Shown here in pieces: positions 24,529 to 37,200 of a stretch of 64,000 nucleotides of DNA. The position numbers and the translations under genes were made by a program. The number at the start of each line of letters is the position of its first letter. The first letter of the stretch is position 1. The notes under the pieces were generated by a model. The model was not told where the DNA came from. It saw nothing but the letters and a program-made list of their open reading frames with translations, and did not search any database. The DNA is from Paramecium tetraurelia (taxonomy: Eukaryota; Ciliophora; Oligohymenophorea; Peniculida; Parameciidae), in the NCBI RefSeq assembly GCF_000165425.1, contig NW_001799624.1:62001-126000 (forward strand), written 5' to 3'.

Positions 24529-25075
24529 TCAATCAATTATTATTATTTATTTTAAAATTAGAAATGTCTAAAGAGTTAATCTTCACTAGATTATATACAT
24601 CAAAGAACATTATAACCTTTACATCCAAGCTTAAAAATTGAAGTATATATCTATATGATTAATGTAGAATCATTATAATATTTATTTATTTTTCCAGTTT
24701 ATCAAGAAAAAAATGTTGTCTTTGATTAAAATAAAATGATAAAATCTATAGTCCTAAGAGTTACTACTCTTACGGATTTATAGTTTCAGATTGCACATCA
24801 TTGAAATTATCGAGAAACTAGCATTTTTAGATTAATCGATTAAATAGACTGTAGGTTTATACATTAGGTCATTTTCAATAAAATATTTGATCTTATGCGC
24901 AAGCAAACACAATTAGTAGAAGTTGTTGTATGTAGATTTTAGCAAAGTTAATTAAGTTTAATTAAATAATTAAACTAATTAATAATGAATATTCCACAAC
25001 AAATGTTGAAATTTGTATTATTAATGCAATATGAATTGTAATTATCAAATTTTACAAATCATTAATACAAATAAA
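24529..25075. other. intergenic region
   Basis: AT-rich sequence between two divergent genes. A 25-codon frame at 24564 is the longest start-to-stop frame I noticed and has no coding character. Near 24756 there is a short region of imperfect dyad symmetry around AAGAGTTACTACTCTTACGG, of unknown meaning. Confidence 0.5.
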
Positions 25076-25755
25076 ATGTAAGACGCATACACATACTAGG
25101 TATTGTATCTCCTTATATTTAGATTCTTAAAAAATGCAATGGCAAAGTCATTATGCAGATTGATGAACAGCTTTTAGACATCATTAATGCCCATCTCACC
25201 ATTAAACCTCAAGAATAATAATGTGAGGTACCATACTCAGTCAAGAAACAACATAATTTCCAACGTAGGATTGTGCCATTCTTCATGAACCAATTTATGC
25301 ATTGGGCTGAAGAAATGGGATATAAACAGGTGGATGGCTACTTGAGATCTATTCACAAGAAGAAGACTTCAAAACAATAAAAATTTGAATTAGGAGACCT
25401 TAAAAAACTCTTTGGTGCCATCAATCCTAGAACAAAGATCATTCAGCTGGAAACACAACACAAATGGATAGAATTCTTAGGAACTTAAGCTGAAGTTTGT
25501 GTTCTAATCAACAACAAAATTAAAGATCAATCTACTAAATAGATGTACGTACAAGCTATTGAGCAATTGAAAGAATAGCTGTAGAAGGAATAGCCGTATG
25601 ATAAATTTTTGAGTCTCTCAAAAAAAGACGAAGTAAAAGAGGAGTCAATAAAAGAAGAATATACAAGTTGTGAAGTTCCCACTGATGAGTACGCACCTAC
25701 TTATTATTAAGATCCATATACTTATTTAAGTTGTGCATACAATAACGAATTTTGA
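25076..25755 (+). CDS. hypothetical protein
   Basis: ATG 25076 to TGA 25753-25755 with one 23-nt intron near the start gives 218 residues. The N-terminal half looks globular (RRIVPFFMNQFMHWAEEMGY, VDGYLRSIHKKKTSKQQ). The C-terminus is charged, then acidic and Tyr-rich (EYAPTYYQDPYTYLSCAY). It might be a nucleic-acid-binding or coregulator-type protein, but nothing visible identifies it. It stands alone between two AT-rich spacers. Confidence 0.7.
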
Positions 25756-26172
25756 TTTTATTCTCATTTATATTTAACAAATTTATGACATCATACATTA
25801 CATTAAATACAATTTAATAATACATTGTTTATACTTAAAGGAGATATAAAGTAAAATAAAAATTATTCAAATCAAAAATTAAGTGATATTTTTAATGTAT
25901 TTTTATTTCTGATTCAATTATTACATCCCTGAATTCGTAATAATATTATTATTGATATTTTTGCATAATGAAATTATGATGAAAGCTATGACGTATTCTT
26001 GCGAATGAATCATTGATGATGAAAGATATTCTTCAAACTCATTAGCATTGACTTTAAATGCGGAAATTTTAGATATATATTAATATAATTACATTTTAGA
26101 ACACCCATATTGTAAGATTTCTTAATGATATCCAAAATTATACTTAACATATAAATACAGTTATTTATAAAT
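25756..26172. other. intergenic region between convergent genes
   Basis: About 420 bp of AT-rich sequence between two stop codons. No gene, RNA or repeat is supported. Confidence 0.5.
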
Positions 26173-27517
26173 TCATTCTGTGTTTTAGAACAATTGAAAA
26201 ATCTTTTCTTTATATATTTTTTCTTAGAGCTGCCATTATTCCTCTTTTTCTATTGTTTGTTATTCTATTCTAGTAATTTAGTTGCGTAATTGTTCAATGA
26301 CAGCAGCATTAGAATTTTTTTCTAATTCTAATAATTAATTTGATAAATCTTTGATGATCTGATTTTTTTTTTCAATGGTTCTTTCAAATTACTCCTAATT
26401 AGAGACTGTAGATTGATTTAGACCACTGTCAGCGAGTTATTTGTATCCTGACTGTGAGAGTTGGTTTTGTTTCTTCAATTACTCACCACTTTATCTTATA
26501 ATTCTCTTCAAATGCTAGTTTTCTTCTTATGCTTTATTGTATTTATCATCAAGTTCATTGTATTTTTGCTTAAAAAATTAGAGTTCTTAATTATTGCTGT
26601 TTGCGTTTGAAAAATTGGCAGTGTTATTATTATTATCAAAATTTGTTTTCCTAAATTTAGAATCGATTTTAATATGATTGTCTAATTGCTCAATCTGCTT
26701 CTACAACTCTTCTTCTTATTGAGTAAGCATTTCAGTGATTTCTCTGAAATTATCATTATCTTCATTAATAGGAGCAACTTGCTATAGTTTTTCTTATGAG
26801 AACTTCTCGCCAAGTTACAAGAATTTTTGAGTGAGATTATCTGATGGCTATTTAATTTATGAAGGTTATTCTTCTGCTTTAGAAATTTGAACCGCACTCT
26901 TGAATTCTTTAGGAGGAGATTGACTCCTTGCTCTGGTTGTTCTGGTTTGCAATTCCATTTTACGACTACTAGAATTTCTAGCAGTCTATGGGACTTACTG
27001 AGAAATTGGAGTATGTGTTGGTGCTGGCATTGGTACATTGGCTTGGGGATATTCTTAAGTTTCAAATTAGGACTAAAAGGGGGCTCTCATGACTCGAAAC
27101 AATAAAGCAGCTCGTTTGTCTGTTGTAGATGTTAATGGCTTTTTGACTTTTTAATCTGAATCTATTTCGCCATTGAGGAAGTATGCCAAATTGATTATAC
27201 AATCTCCAAGTTAGTTGCCTCCCAAATAAAACAAGAATTTAATCTAAAAATTAGAGTGATTGAATAAGTACATTGTAGTCCACATAGACTCCATCTTTGT
27301 TGACCATCTTCTACTGAAATTCTGCAATTTGATCGATTGGCAATCTACACATATTAGAAGTTCGTTCAGGATTTCTTATTTGCATTTTGCTTATAATAGT
27401 TTATGCAGCAAGTGTTCCTCTCTTTAACATGATTGATAATTCGTATTGTTGTTGATCGAATTTCGAGCTAAACTCCAGATATTGCAGTATGAATTTGAAA
27501 TGTATTTGTTAATTCAT
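26173..27517 (-). CDS. hypothetical protein with C-terminal coiled coil
   Basis: A 438-residue protein with one 28-nt intron. Residues 1-120 form a globular-looking domain (FKFILQYLEFSSKFDQQQYE, DYNIKFLFYLGGNQLGDCI). The middle is Pro/Ser/Thr/Arg-rich (TARNSSSRKMELQTRTTRAR) and the last 230 residues are a Gln/Glu-rich coiled coil. No family is recognised. The start is the complement of 27515-27517, 11 bp from the NAP1 start on the other strand. Confidence 0.72.
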
Positions 27518-27528
27518 TATAAATTTTA
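27518..27528. promoter_or_regulatory. 11-bp spacer between divergent start codons
   Basis: NAP1 (plus) and the coiled-coil gene (minus) begin head to head with only 11 bases between ATGs. NAP1 has a well-supported N-terminus, so this is the strongest case of promoter compression in the window. Confidence 0.6.
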
Positions 27529-28618
27529 ATGAGTGATCACGAAAACTCAAATATCGAAGAAGTCATTACTAAGATTAAAAGCCTACCTGTTGCTGAAAGA
27601 GTCAAAGCAGTCGCTCTCTTTTATCACTTAAAACGCAAACAACAATACGAAGAGGAGTTGGAAGAACAAGTTTAGAAACTCACTATTGAATATGATCACT
27701 TGAATCTCCCTCTCTATTAGAAGGTAAGAATTTAAATTCTATTTCTTCTTAAAGTAAAACGAATTGATTCTTGGATAAAGAGCTGCCACTGATATTGAAC
27801 TATCTAGTTCAGATAAATTCTTAAGTGAAGCAGAAAAAGCACTTGTAAATGAGAACAACACAGCTGAACCCATCGATGACTATTGGTACAAGGCACTCAA
27901 AAATTCAGTTGTTATTGGTAAATATCATTTTGATTGTGTTTAGCGGATGTATGTTAAGACAATGAGAAGGATTGGGATGTGTTGAAATCACTCACTAAAG
28001 TAGAATTAGATCTTGAAGAAAACAGTCACAATTTCACTGTCAAACTCACCTTCGCCCCCAATGATTACTTTACTAATACAGTTCTAACTAAGAAATTCAT
28101 ATTTGAGAAGGCAGGAGAGACTCCAGTGAAAAGTGAATCAACTCACATAGAATGGAAGGAAGGCAAGAATGTCACTCAAAAGAAGGTTTCTAAGAAATAA
28201 AAGAACAAGAAAACTGGATAATCTAGAACTGTTGATAAAGTTGTTGATGCTCAAAGTTTCTTTGGATTCTTCAAAGATTTCGATCTTACAAATAAGAAAG
28301 ATCTTGATGATGAAGAAGCTGAAAAATAAGAAGATTTAATGAATGAACACTTTGACATTGCTACAGAATTCCTTGATTCCATTGTTCCATGCTCATTGGA
28401 ATTGTTCTTAGGGTTACAACCAGAAATGGCTGAAATAGATGATGATGATGAAAATGACGATGAAGATGATGAGGACGACGATGATGATGAAGATGACAAA
28501 AAAAAATCAGTATTCTATTATAATTATCAATTATTAGAAAAGAAAGAAGTCAAGCAGCAGCAAGGGTGATAAGAATGAAAGTAAGAAGACAGAAAAGCCA
28601 GAATGCAAATAATAATGA
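27529..28618 (+). CDS. NAP1: nucleosome assembly protein 1 family histone chaperone
   Basis: A 334-residue histone H2A-H2B chaperone with introns of 31, 26 and 28 nt. After an N-terminal dimerisation helix it shows the NAP signatures DDYWYKALKNS, FTVKLTFAPNDYFTNTVL, TKKFIFEKAG and SFFGFFKDFD, followed by a long Asp/Glu tract (residues about 285-310). Removing the last intron places a basic KRKKSSSSKGDK element after the acid tract and ends the protein in ECKQQ, a tail typical of NAP1 proteins. Without that intron the frame would end earlier, at 28569. It acts in nucleus and cytoplasm as a shuttle for histones. Confidence 0.93.
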
Positions 28619-29046
28619 TGATCTATGTGTTGATATAAATTAAAATAGATAATCTTCATTAATTATAATCTCCTCTTTATTGCATCTATTCATCTGCTTT
28701 TCTACTTGTATAAGAGTTTTTTCTATCAAATAATATTATAGAATTTCAAATATTTCAAACAACTTCGAATTATTAAACTAACTATGAATTTTTTGAGAAT
28801 TGTTATTATTATAAAATCTAAAGCAAAAGCTCATATCTTAAGTATTTAAAACAAATGTTTATTATTAAGTTTATGACTAGTAGTTGATAAATAATTATTT
28901 AAAAAATATAAGATTTAATTCTTTTTAATTGAACTTAATAGAATTTGAATTATTTATTTGAACCATATCAATTGTGTCAAAGAAGTACTGAGACTAGTCT
29001 TTCCAGAGATTATGTTGTATTATTTAAGTTGCATATTTAATATATA
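28619..29046. other. intergenic region between convergent genes
   Basis: About 430 bp of AT-rich sequence downstream of both NAP1 and the next minus-strand gene. No gene, RNA or repeat is supported. Confidence 0.5.
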
Positions 29047-29382
29047 TCATAAGATATTGTAATATGCCTTATTTCCATAAGCCCCTTTAGTCTAATTTGA
29101 ATATGCCCATTATCCTGGTCCAGCCACACTCTATTTTTAGCCTAATTTGCCAACTGTTGTTGCTGTGTGTCTTTTAGTCGGGTGATAGAACATACTTAGA
29201 ACTTGACCATTTTGTAAATAATGATTTCCATCTAAATACATGATCCAAACACTTCCTTCTGCAGGTTAGGAAATAGAATAACAAGTAGCATCAAAGTACG
29301 ATCCTATTATTTATCTCATTAGTTTTATTCCATCCTCAATAAGAGCTTCGGTAACTTATGCTACAATGATTCCTTTTATCAT
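29047..29382 (-). CDS. hypothetical small protein
   Basis: An intronless 111-residue frame (MIKGIIVAQVTEALIEDG...). The N-terminus suggests a helix then a beta-rich domain (DATCYSISQPAEGSVWIMYL, LDGNHYLQNGQVLSMFYHPT) with a Gly/Gln/Tyr-rich end. Amino-acid composition is balanced, unlike random AT-rich frames, which supports coding. No family is recognised. The stop is the complement of 29047-29049. Confidence 0.6.
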
Positions 29383-29578
29383 TTCTATTACTATTATTAT
29401 AATCTATAATGATAATTGAAACTTCTTATAAATTATAAATCTCACATAAATCTTATTATAAAGTTTAATGAAATATTTAAGTCGTATTATATTTGCATGA
29501 AAATTTATTTAAATTATTATATTATTTGAGGCAGAAATAATTAATAGTAGGTTTTATTAAGAAATAAATTTTATTTCA

Positions 29579-30221
29579 ATGTAATCAAGTGTTCAAAAAT
29601 CTTCGATTGTCAAAAGAAGCACTGTTTTGAATCAGTCTTAAGCTTTTACAACAGCTACTCGTACGAGTTCTGCATTTAAAGACAGCAGTGATAAAAAAGA
29701 ATTAAGAAGGTAAGTTCTAGTGATCGATAATATAGGTACCCTACAGAGTGGGTGGAATAAATAGATAACAAATCAGATAACAAATTTCATCACACAATTT
29801 TGAATAAAAGCAAGGAAGATCATAATCCCAATTTGGCATCACCCAGCAAAATATTTGGAATTCAAGATGGGTACTATGTATTGCACTAATTAAAAGGAAT
29901 AACCCAAGTAGATTTCACACTTAGAATGATGATATGTTATCTGCATTTAGAAGAAAGAACTAATCACTTGGAAATTTGGGAAGTTGGTAATTTTAATCTC
30001 CATCCACTTAATCTACTGCAAAAGACAATAGCAAAACCATAATCCATTCATTTTCAAAAAGACTAGATCAAGCTGTACCATTATCTGAATTATTGGAAAT
30101 CTCAAGACAATTGGATTGTTCATAACCAGAGGAAATTAAATAATTATCAAGAGGCTACGTCAATGAGCTTTTCTCATTGTCATAAAAAATAGATAGGGCA
30201 CTTAGAAATATTAGCAGATGA
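29579..30221 (+). CDS. hypothetical protein
   Basis: ATG 29579 to TGA 30219-30221 with two 26-nt introns gives 196 residues. The second intron (GTACTATGT...AAAAG) is chosen because it leads into the strongly protein-like frame SKTIIHSFSKRLDQAVPLS...RGYVNELFSLSQKIDRALR. Skipping it gives an open but less natural frame. The N-terminal half is Ser/Thr-rich and basic; the C-terminal 60 residues are helical. No family is recognised. Confidence 0.68.
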
Positions 30222-31011
30222 GCAAATATAATCTATATAAGTTTATATATCATTTCAAGAGTTCTTTTTATATCATTTACTATATTTGTGGTTTCTCATT
30301 ATAGTATATTAGTTATGAATTTAATATATGCTTAATTAAGGGAGATATCCATTATAAATTTATTAACCATATTATTGAAGATGTTGATATTATGATATAA
30401 AAACTTTATTATTTGCTCAAAAAAAGAATTGAGAATGGAAGTTTTAACACTAGCTGAGTTTTATAGATTAATTGTTATTAAATATAAATTCCAGTTGCCA
30501 TTTAGATGCAAGATTACATATCATTGACAAAATATTCAAGGGATTATAGCTAAATCAATTTATTATATCAACAGTCATCGTTCTCATAATATCCATATTG
30601 ATTTAAAATACTAATTCATTAAATTTTAGAAAGATAAATGAAAAAATACATTTATTAATTTATAAATTGGAGACTTTGAAAATAGAAAAGATACCTTAAG
30701 AAGCAATTCATTAAGCTTCGATCTTTTTTTGCAAAATTTATATAAAAATATTAAGTTGTATTAGAAAAAGTATAAAACATGTAAATTGATGACGTATAAC
30801 TGATACAAACTAAATTCAAGCAACCTCATTGTTTGCTGCATTATCAACTTAGTAATAGTAAATTGAGAAATATATCTATAAATATGAAATATAACATTTT
30901 ATGAAGTTGAAAAGGTTTCACATCAGAGTGATATTGATAAGATACAATTTAAAAATAGATTGTTCAATTTTAGTTTATTTTAATTCGTAATTACATAAAA
31001 TATATAACAAT
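30222..31011. other. long intergenic region
   Basis: About 790 bp between two plus-strand genes, long for this window. The sequence is AT-rich with TGA in all frames and no convincing conserved segment. I saw no tRNA-like structure. It may be decayed coding sequence beyond recognition. Confidence 0.45.
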
Positions 31012-34000
31012 ATGAGAAGAGAAAAATAAATGCGGGTACAGACATTGACTGATGAGTATTTATCTCCTGTAAAGCTACCCTCTGTGTAGTAGATCAATAA
31101 GACTATATAAGGAGAGGATGGGACTGTATGAGTATTAGTAAAAAGATAGATTTTTGCAATGAATCAGTTAATGAGCAGAGCAAACATCGGAACAAGTAAT
31201 AAGGCTTTTAGAACCTTATAAAAGATCACAAATGATTAGAGTGAAAGAAAGGATTTGCAGTTATTATAATAATGGACTGATGTATGTAATTTCGATAATT
31301 ATTAAGTCTATGGTGCAGCAGATTCAAAAGCAGCATTTTTATAGTATAACTGAGTTCTATGATAAAATGGAGTTGATTTATTCAGGTTCAATAGGATAGC
31401 TTTGCCAATAGTTATCTGTGAAATGCAATGACTATTCCTAATTGATTGATAAGATATGGACTCAATTTACAGGCACTGTTAAGGAGATTATCGATAAATA
31501 GTCTAGAACAAATCGTAAATTGGAAAAGGAGAGTTTAGCTGGAACAATTAAGATACATGAGAGGTACTAGAACTCAATGACTGAGAAGGTATAACGATTG
31601 TAAGAAGCAGAAAAATAATTGAAGCGTAATACAGAATATGTGGAGAAATTGAATAAGGAGAACAAATATCTACGCAAGAAGACAAACACATATCAAACAC
31701 AGATTACAAGTCTTAATAACGACATTGAACTGTTGAAATTGCAATTACAGGATCTGAACAAAGAGAACGAGACATATAAGTTATTTTAGTAAGTCAGACA
31801 TTCTACTGAGAATGTGACAGCAGATTATGAGGAGGAATTATATAAAGCAAAGAAAGAGATATTCGATGATTTTAAGTTAGTGTTTGAAGAATAGACTCGC
31901 AAGTTCGAAGAAGCATATCATAATAAAATGTTAGAATTAGAGAGAGGACATGACGATAAAGCTTAAAAGGATGAGAACTTGATGGAAGAATACGAAGAGA
32001 TTCTCTTTAAAGATAAATGTGTTGGCAATCATATGGACTTTGCAGATTCACAAACAGACACCATCGAGTATATTAGAATATATATTAATGTAGTTTAATC
32101 TAAACCTAGGATTGTTCCGTTTAAACTATTCATTAGAAGAAAAAAATCTATGATTAGGGGACTCAGACTTTGCCTCCTTAATAATGTAATTAAGCTTGTG
32201 AAGCAAATTATGCAATTAATCAAGATCGAGAGTGTATTCCCAGGAACAGTGAGGAATAAACTTATTTGGAAATGTCTCGATATCCGATCAAAGCTTTCAT
32301 TGATGACTACTATCAATTGTATATAGAGAAAGTCGAAATTGAAAAGAAGACATTTCCTAATGTGTTTGAAAGTGTTCTCGACCAACTCAAATTTAGGTCA
32401 TCTTAGTTGTTTAATATTATGAAAATGAAGGAAGAATTCTTTTCAGATGATTTCTATGAGGTAGACAAATATTTTTAGAGTTCTTATTCTGTGTTTGTGT
32501 TATTAACTCATCACTTTCAAGATATCATTTAAAAGTTGAAGGATGAATTGGTTGCTCGTAAAATTTAGATCTTTGAAACTCAAATTGATTTTAAATAGGC
32601 TGTTCGATAAAAGAATTAAAATCAAAAGAGGTTTGAAATCCTGAGTAACAAATACTAATAGTAAGTCAAGAATTACAATTTTATTGAGAAGCAATTTAAA
32701 TCAATCTCCAGATTCATTCCTCAGTACCATCAGGATTAAATACGTCGTAAGGCCTAAAAACATAAAATTCATTTGGAATTTCCAAAAGCATTTTCTCCTA
32801 TTCCTAACGCTATGATGATAAGTACTAATAATTTAAACAATCTGAATCCTCCAGCACAATAAGCATTTATGAATAGTTCAACCACACTGTTACCTCCTTA
32901 ACATTAAAGTACCAGTCCAAATTTATTGTTAACTGGAAATCCTAAAAATTCATTTGGATTCTTTCCCCCAATGACTCCTCTTGAACACTAAGAAAGTAGC
33001 ATACCTTAACGTAATTCCTTAATTGAATTGAGTTGTGATTCGCCAGAGCCACCTGAGTAGTTTTCACCTCAAAAAACCACAAATCACATTAAATTGTACC
33101 TCTTTAATTATATCAAAGTCTTTCCTGATAATAAATTCGAAGAGTCATCCAGTTCTTCAGAAGAAGAGGTCGATTTATCTGAATGTTTGAATTCCTGTAA
33201 AGAATCTACTGTCAATCGAAAAGAAATTGTTTGTGAATAGATGTCCAAGCAAAAATACTTCGATTGCAACTCAAACTCTTTTATAAGAGATTCAATAATT
33301 CAGAAGAGATAAAATAGAAAATATTGTAACTCAAAGTACATTGATGAAAACACTATCAAGTTTTGCGTCCTGGTGCTTAAAGTTCAATAAATTCAATTAC
33401 CCCATGCACGTCTAATTATATGAGTATTTTTCTAGTGAGAATCAATCATAACCCTAAAATGTATGGTTAGGCAAAGTGGCTAGAGTAATTAAATCAGTAA
33501 TCTATTACAAAAGAAAGAATGACTCAGCCAGACTATTTCATGCGATGTTGGTCGGAGATGTATTTAATAAATGCTATATAATTATTAGTTAAGCTTCCTG
33601 ATTTACTTATAGATCTTGAGCACTATTTCAAATGTAAACTTTTAAGACACTGGTATTTCAATTCTACAATCCCAATTGGCCGATCAAATTAAGAGTGTAC
33701 AGAGACTGCCTCAATATATTGATTATGATCAAGAGATCTCCCATCATCTAGGACCTATGTAAGATATCAAAATTCAAGAATTGCTCCTTAAGTATTCTAT
33801 GATCTTGCAAATTTTTGCAGATGAGGGCGAGAGACTAACTTAGAATTAATTCAGATTGATTATGCTTGAACTTGAAAACAAGAAAGACGAACAATATTAC
33901 ATCAACATGTTTAATTCTGAATGTGATATAGAATAATCATCTATACAATACATGTCCTTTTAAAGATTTGCTGTGATTTGTGAAGAATTTCAATTACTAT

Positions 34001-34275
34001 AGGGATTGGAAGAATACTTAGCTAAAAATGATGCCTAATATTTTAAGGATACCGATCTATGGAAAGTGAGGGAAATAGAATTAAAGTTGATGCTGATTAG
34101 AAGTCATAATTATGATGCATCTGAGAGAGATCTCTTTTTTAGAATGCACAAACTGCATCAACCATCATAACGCATAATATTGGGGAGGTTCTTGGAAAGA
34201 AGAGCCAAAGAGTTATTACTCTAGAAATATACATTAGAGTGCTTGGCACCATTTATGTTACTTTTCGAATCATGA
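31012..34275 (+). CDS. large coiled-coil protein of unknown function
   Basis: A 1047-residue protein with introns of 24, 25, 20, 26 and 25 nt. After a coiled-coil N-terminal half (NRKLEKESLAGTIKIHERYQ and following) comes a Cys-containing segment (DCSVQTIHQ, TQTLPPQQCNQACEANY). The middle is helical and Pro/Ser-rich with an acidic serine patch (FEESSSSSEEEVDLSECLNS). A helical C-terminal domain (ILSTISNVNFQDTGISILQS through RRAKELLLQKYTLECLAPFM) follows. The 20-nt intron at 32090-32109 is required to join the two halves. The stop TGA at 34273-34275 overlaps the stop of the opposite gene within TCATGA. No family is recognised. Confidence 0.77.
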
Positions 34276-37200
34276 TTATAATGAAAATTAATTAGTTAAA
34301 ATCAAACTAAATATTTAGGTTATTGTTAGGTTATCTTTGATGGGGATGAAAGCATTGACATCTTTGTATAGGTTGTTATGGAAAAAGTTATACACTGCCT
34401 TTTACTATTTCAATTTCTTTAGTGTAATAGTCTTGGCATCATTAGCTCTTCTCAATTTATCTACATCATCAGATGTTATGAACTGTTCAGCTTTCTAATC
34501 TTAAGGCTTCTCATTTTTTTGTAAGATCTATAAATGTACCAAATTCATACTTTCAAAAACGTTTACTTCTCCTATTTCTTAATTCTTACTTCATTCAATT
34601 TAATTGAGCATTCTTAGACTTCCAGATTTAATTCATTCTATTTTGTTAAATGACCTAGAAATTCATCGAATGTTGGGTTGTTGTAAGTATTGGCAATTCC
34701 TAAAGTGTTAAGATGTCTAATCTATTCTAAAATGTGTGAATCTATTTGATCACTAACATCTCCTTTTGGTTTGAGTGATAATCTATATCCAGGAGTGATC
34801 ATTCTGTTGGATGGCATTTATTCCAACATCAGTCTAGTCTGAGTTTCACGTAGTTTATCCTACTATTATAAATTATTATTAATCGAATATTGATGTCTCA
34901 AATTCTTATTCTGATCTTATATATCAAATGTAACTTTAATCTTATAATCTGTATTCATATTCAAATTGATATTTCCATTAGTGTTCATATTTTTTTGACT
35001 AGCTTAACTCAAATCCTTCATTGTCATAAACTATTTAGAAATAGGCTGTTTTTGTTATTATTATTTAATAGGTTCTACCTTATTCTTTTGCTTGTAAACC
35101 CCTAACTTATCACTCAATTCCTTTATTATTTACTTATATTCATTTATCATCCTATCCAAATTCTTGCAATGTCTAAATAATTGCTACACTCTCTCTTCAT
35201 TCTAATCTTAATTGAATTGACATAACTTTAAAACTGTCTGCATTCTTTTCATTTCATTCTAAACTCCCTACAAATTGTCCATCTACTTCTTCAATTCATC
35301 TCCCTAAGTCTTGGTTTAGTCATTCAATCTATAAGCTTCAATTGTAGCCTCTTGGGGGTATAGATTCTACTTAACTGTTTACAACTCCTTCAACTTGTTC
35401 TTCAACTGTTAGCTAATAAATAATTTTAAATGTTCGTACTTCTAATACTATAATTAATTGTATTTCTTAACATAGAGCACCTTCTTTTTGTTCTCAGCCA
35501 ATTCCCTTCTACCTGTAGAAGGAGCCCTATCAATACTTTTTTCTAAAGACTGATTAAATCTTCGAACAGGCTCATCCTTATTCACTGTGGGACTATAATA
35601 GCGTTGTTTTATTTCAGGCAATTTGTGAATAGATTTATCCTTAGAACTCTTAGCATTGATAACCAATCGAATTGCCTTTTGATTAATCTATATTTCTTCC
35701 TGAATGGACATATATTAGGTAGAGTCTTTCCCATAGAACTGCATAAGTTTGGAGAAGTTATTTTTCTAAGTTAATGCCAACCATGGAAATTGAACCCATA
35801 ACCATCTCTTATAATAATAGGGATTTGGAACTTTGGAAGTGGATAACAATTTCTCTCTTAAGAAGTCTTATTTGGTTTGTAAGTATTCTTATAAAACGTT
35901 TGAATCAAATTAGGATTGATAATAATTAATGAAGCTATCCCGATTGTTTTTAATGTCCAAATTAAGATTCTCCAATTAGACAGTACTCATTATGGTTGGG
36001 AAATAATCTTCATTCAATTGTTACTTTGGTTTCTTCTTGGACAGCATTTTTAATTGACTTAATTCCCCATATAATCCAACCTCCTCGAATTCTATTGATT
36101 GACCTCTCAGTAATGGATGTTTATAGGCAGGAGTGCCATCTCTATTGGATAGGGAATTAAATAGTACTTCTCGAAGTTGGAAAATTCTCTTAGAAAAATG
36201 CAAATTTATAACATTATGAAGAAGAGTCCTTCAGTCGTAGGCTTATAGATAGCCTGGAAGTTCTCGACAGCCTTATTATATTCCATAACCAAATCATATC
36301 CATTTTGTTCAAGCATTTCCCATAACTAACATAATTCAAATTTATTGTAGGGATTCCAAAGAATGAGGAAATGCTCAATATTAATTATGATTTCTTTGAG
36401 TTTAAAATACTTTTTGTTTTTACTATATTGTTGAATGAGTTCTTCCAATTTTCTGGTTGAGTTGGTTGAATGTTCAATAATCAATAAATATTAATCATAA
36501 AGGTTTTTGTTAAATTAGATTTATTAAATTGCCTATCTCATAGTAAGGATATAGATAGAATAGACAAGATTCTTCTCTAGGAAACAGATCTATGTGATAC
36601 TCATGTAGTGTTACCTTGAAAAAATCATAGACTTTGATGAATTGTTCTTGAGTGCATGAACAACTGGCCATCACTTCATCTATTGAGATACCTTTATTAA
36701 CATAAGAAAGAACACAAAAGATGGATGAGGCAATGGCATTGTGATGACAAAACTAATTAATAAGGATAGTAAAGAACTCTACTTCAGTCTGAAATTCTAT
36801 TTTAATTAATGAGCTATTAAATTATACTTTCTGCCTATTATAACACCTCTGAAACTAATTATGCATATTCATCTAAAGGATTGCTTAGGATGGTGTGGAA
36901 GATTTTGAGAAAGTGCAACTGACAACGCAATTATTCAGGAACAAGCATTAGGGCATTATGAATTTGAGGGTTTTGTCTAATTAGATCCCAAATTTCTATG
37001 CTCTCATTTTCACTAGAATGATACAGTAAGATATACATTGGAATTATGGGGTTACCAATAGATTAATAGTATTCATAAGCTTTACTGCCAAATCTGGCTG
37101 AAGCTATGAGTTTGATATTATCAGGCAGTATTTTGGGCAACCAAGATGACACTCTAACCTCGCCACCACTATAAAACTTATCTATGCCTTGAATAACGAT

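Noticed and set aside
28251-28499. A poly-Ser frame antisense to NAP1
   Set aside because: It is the mirror of the NAP1 acidic tract (GAT/GAA repeats read backwards).
35454-35711. A separate gene starting at the ATG complement of 35709-35711
   Set aside because: The upstream frame continues without a stop from the STAND-like domain into this region, so it is one gene.
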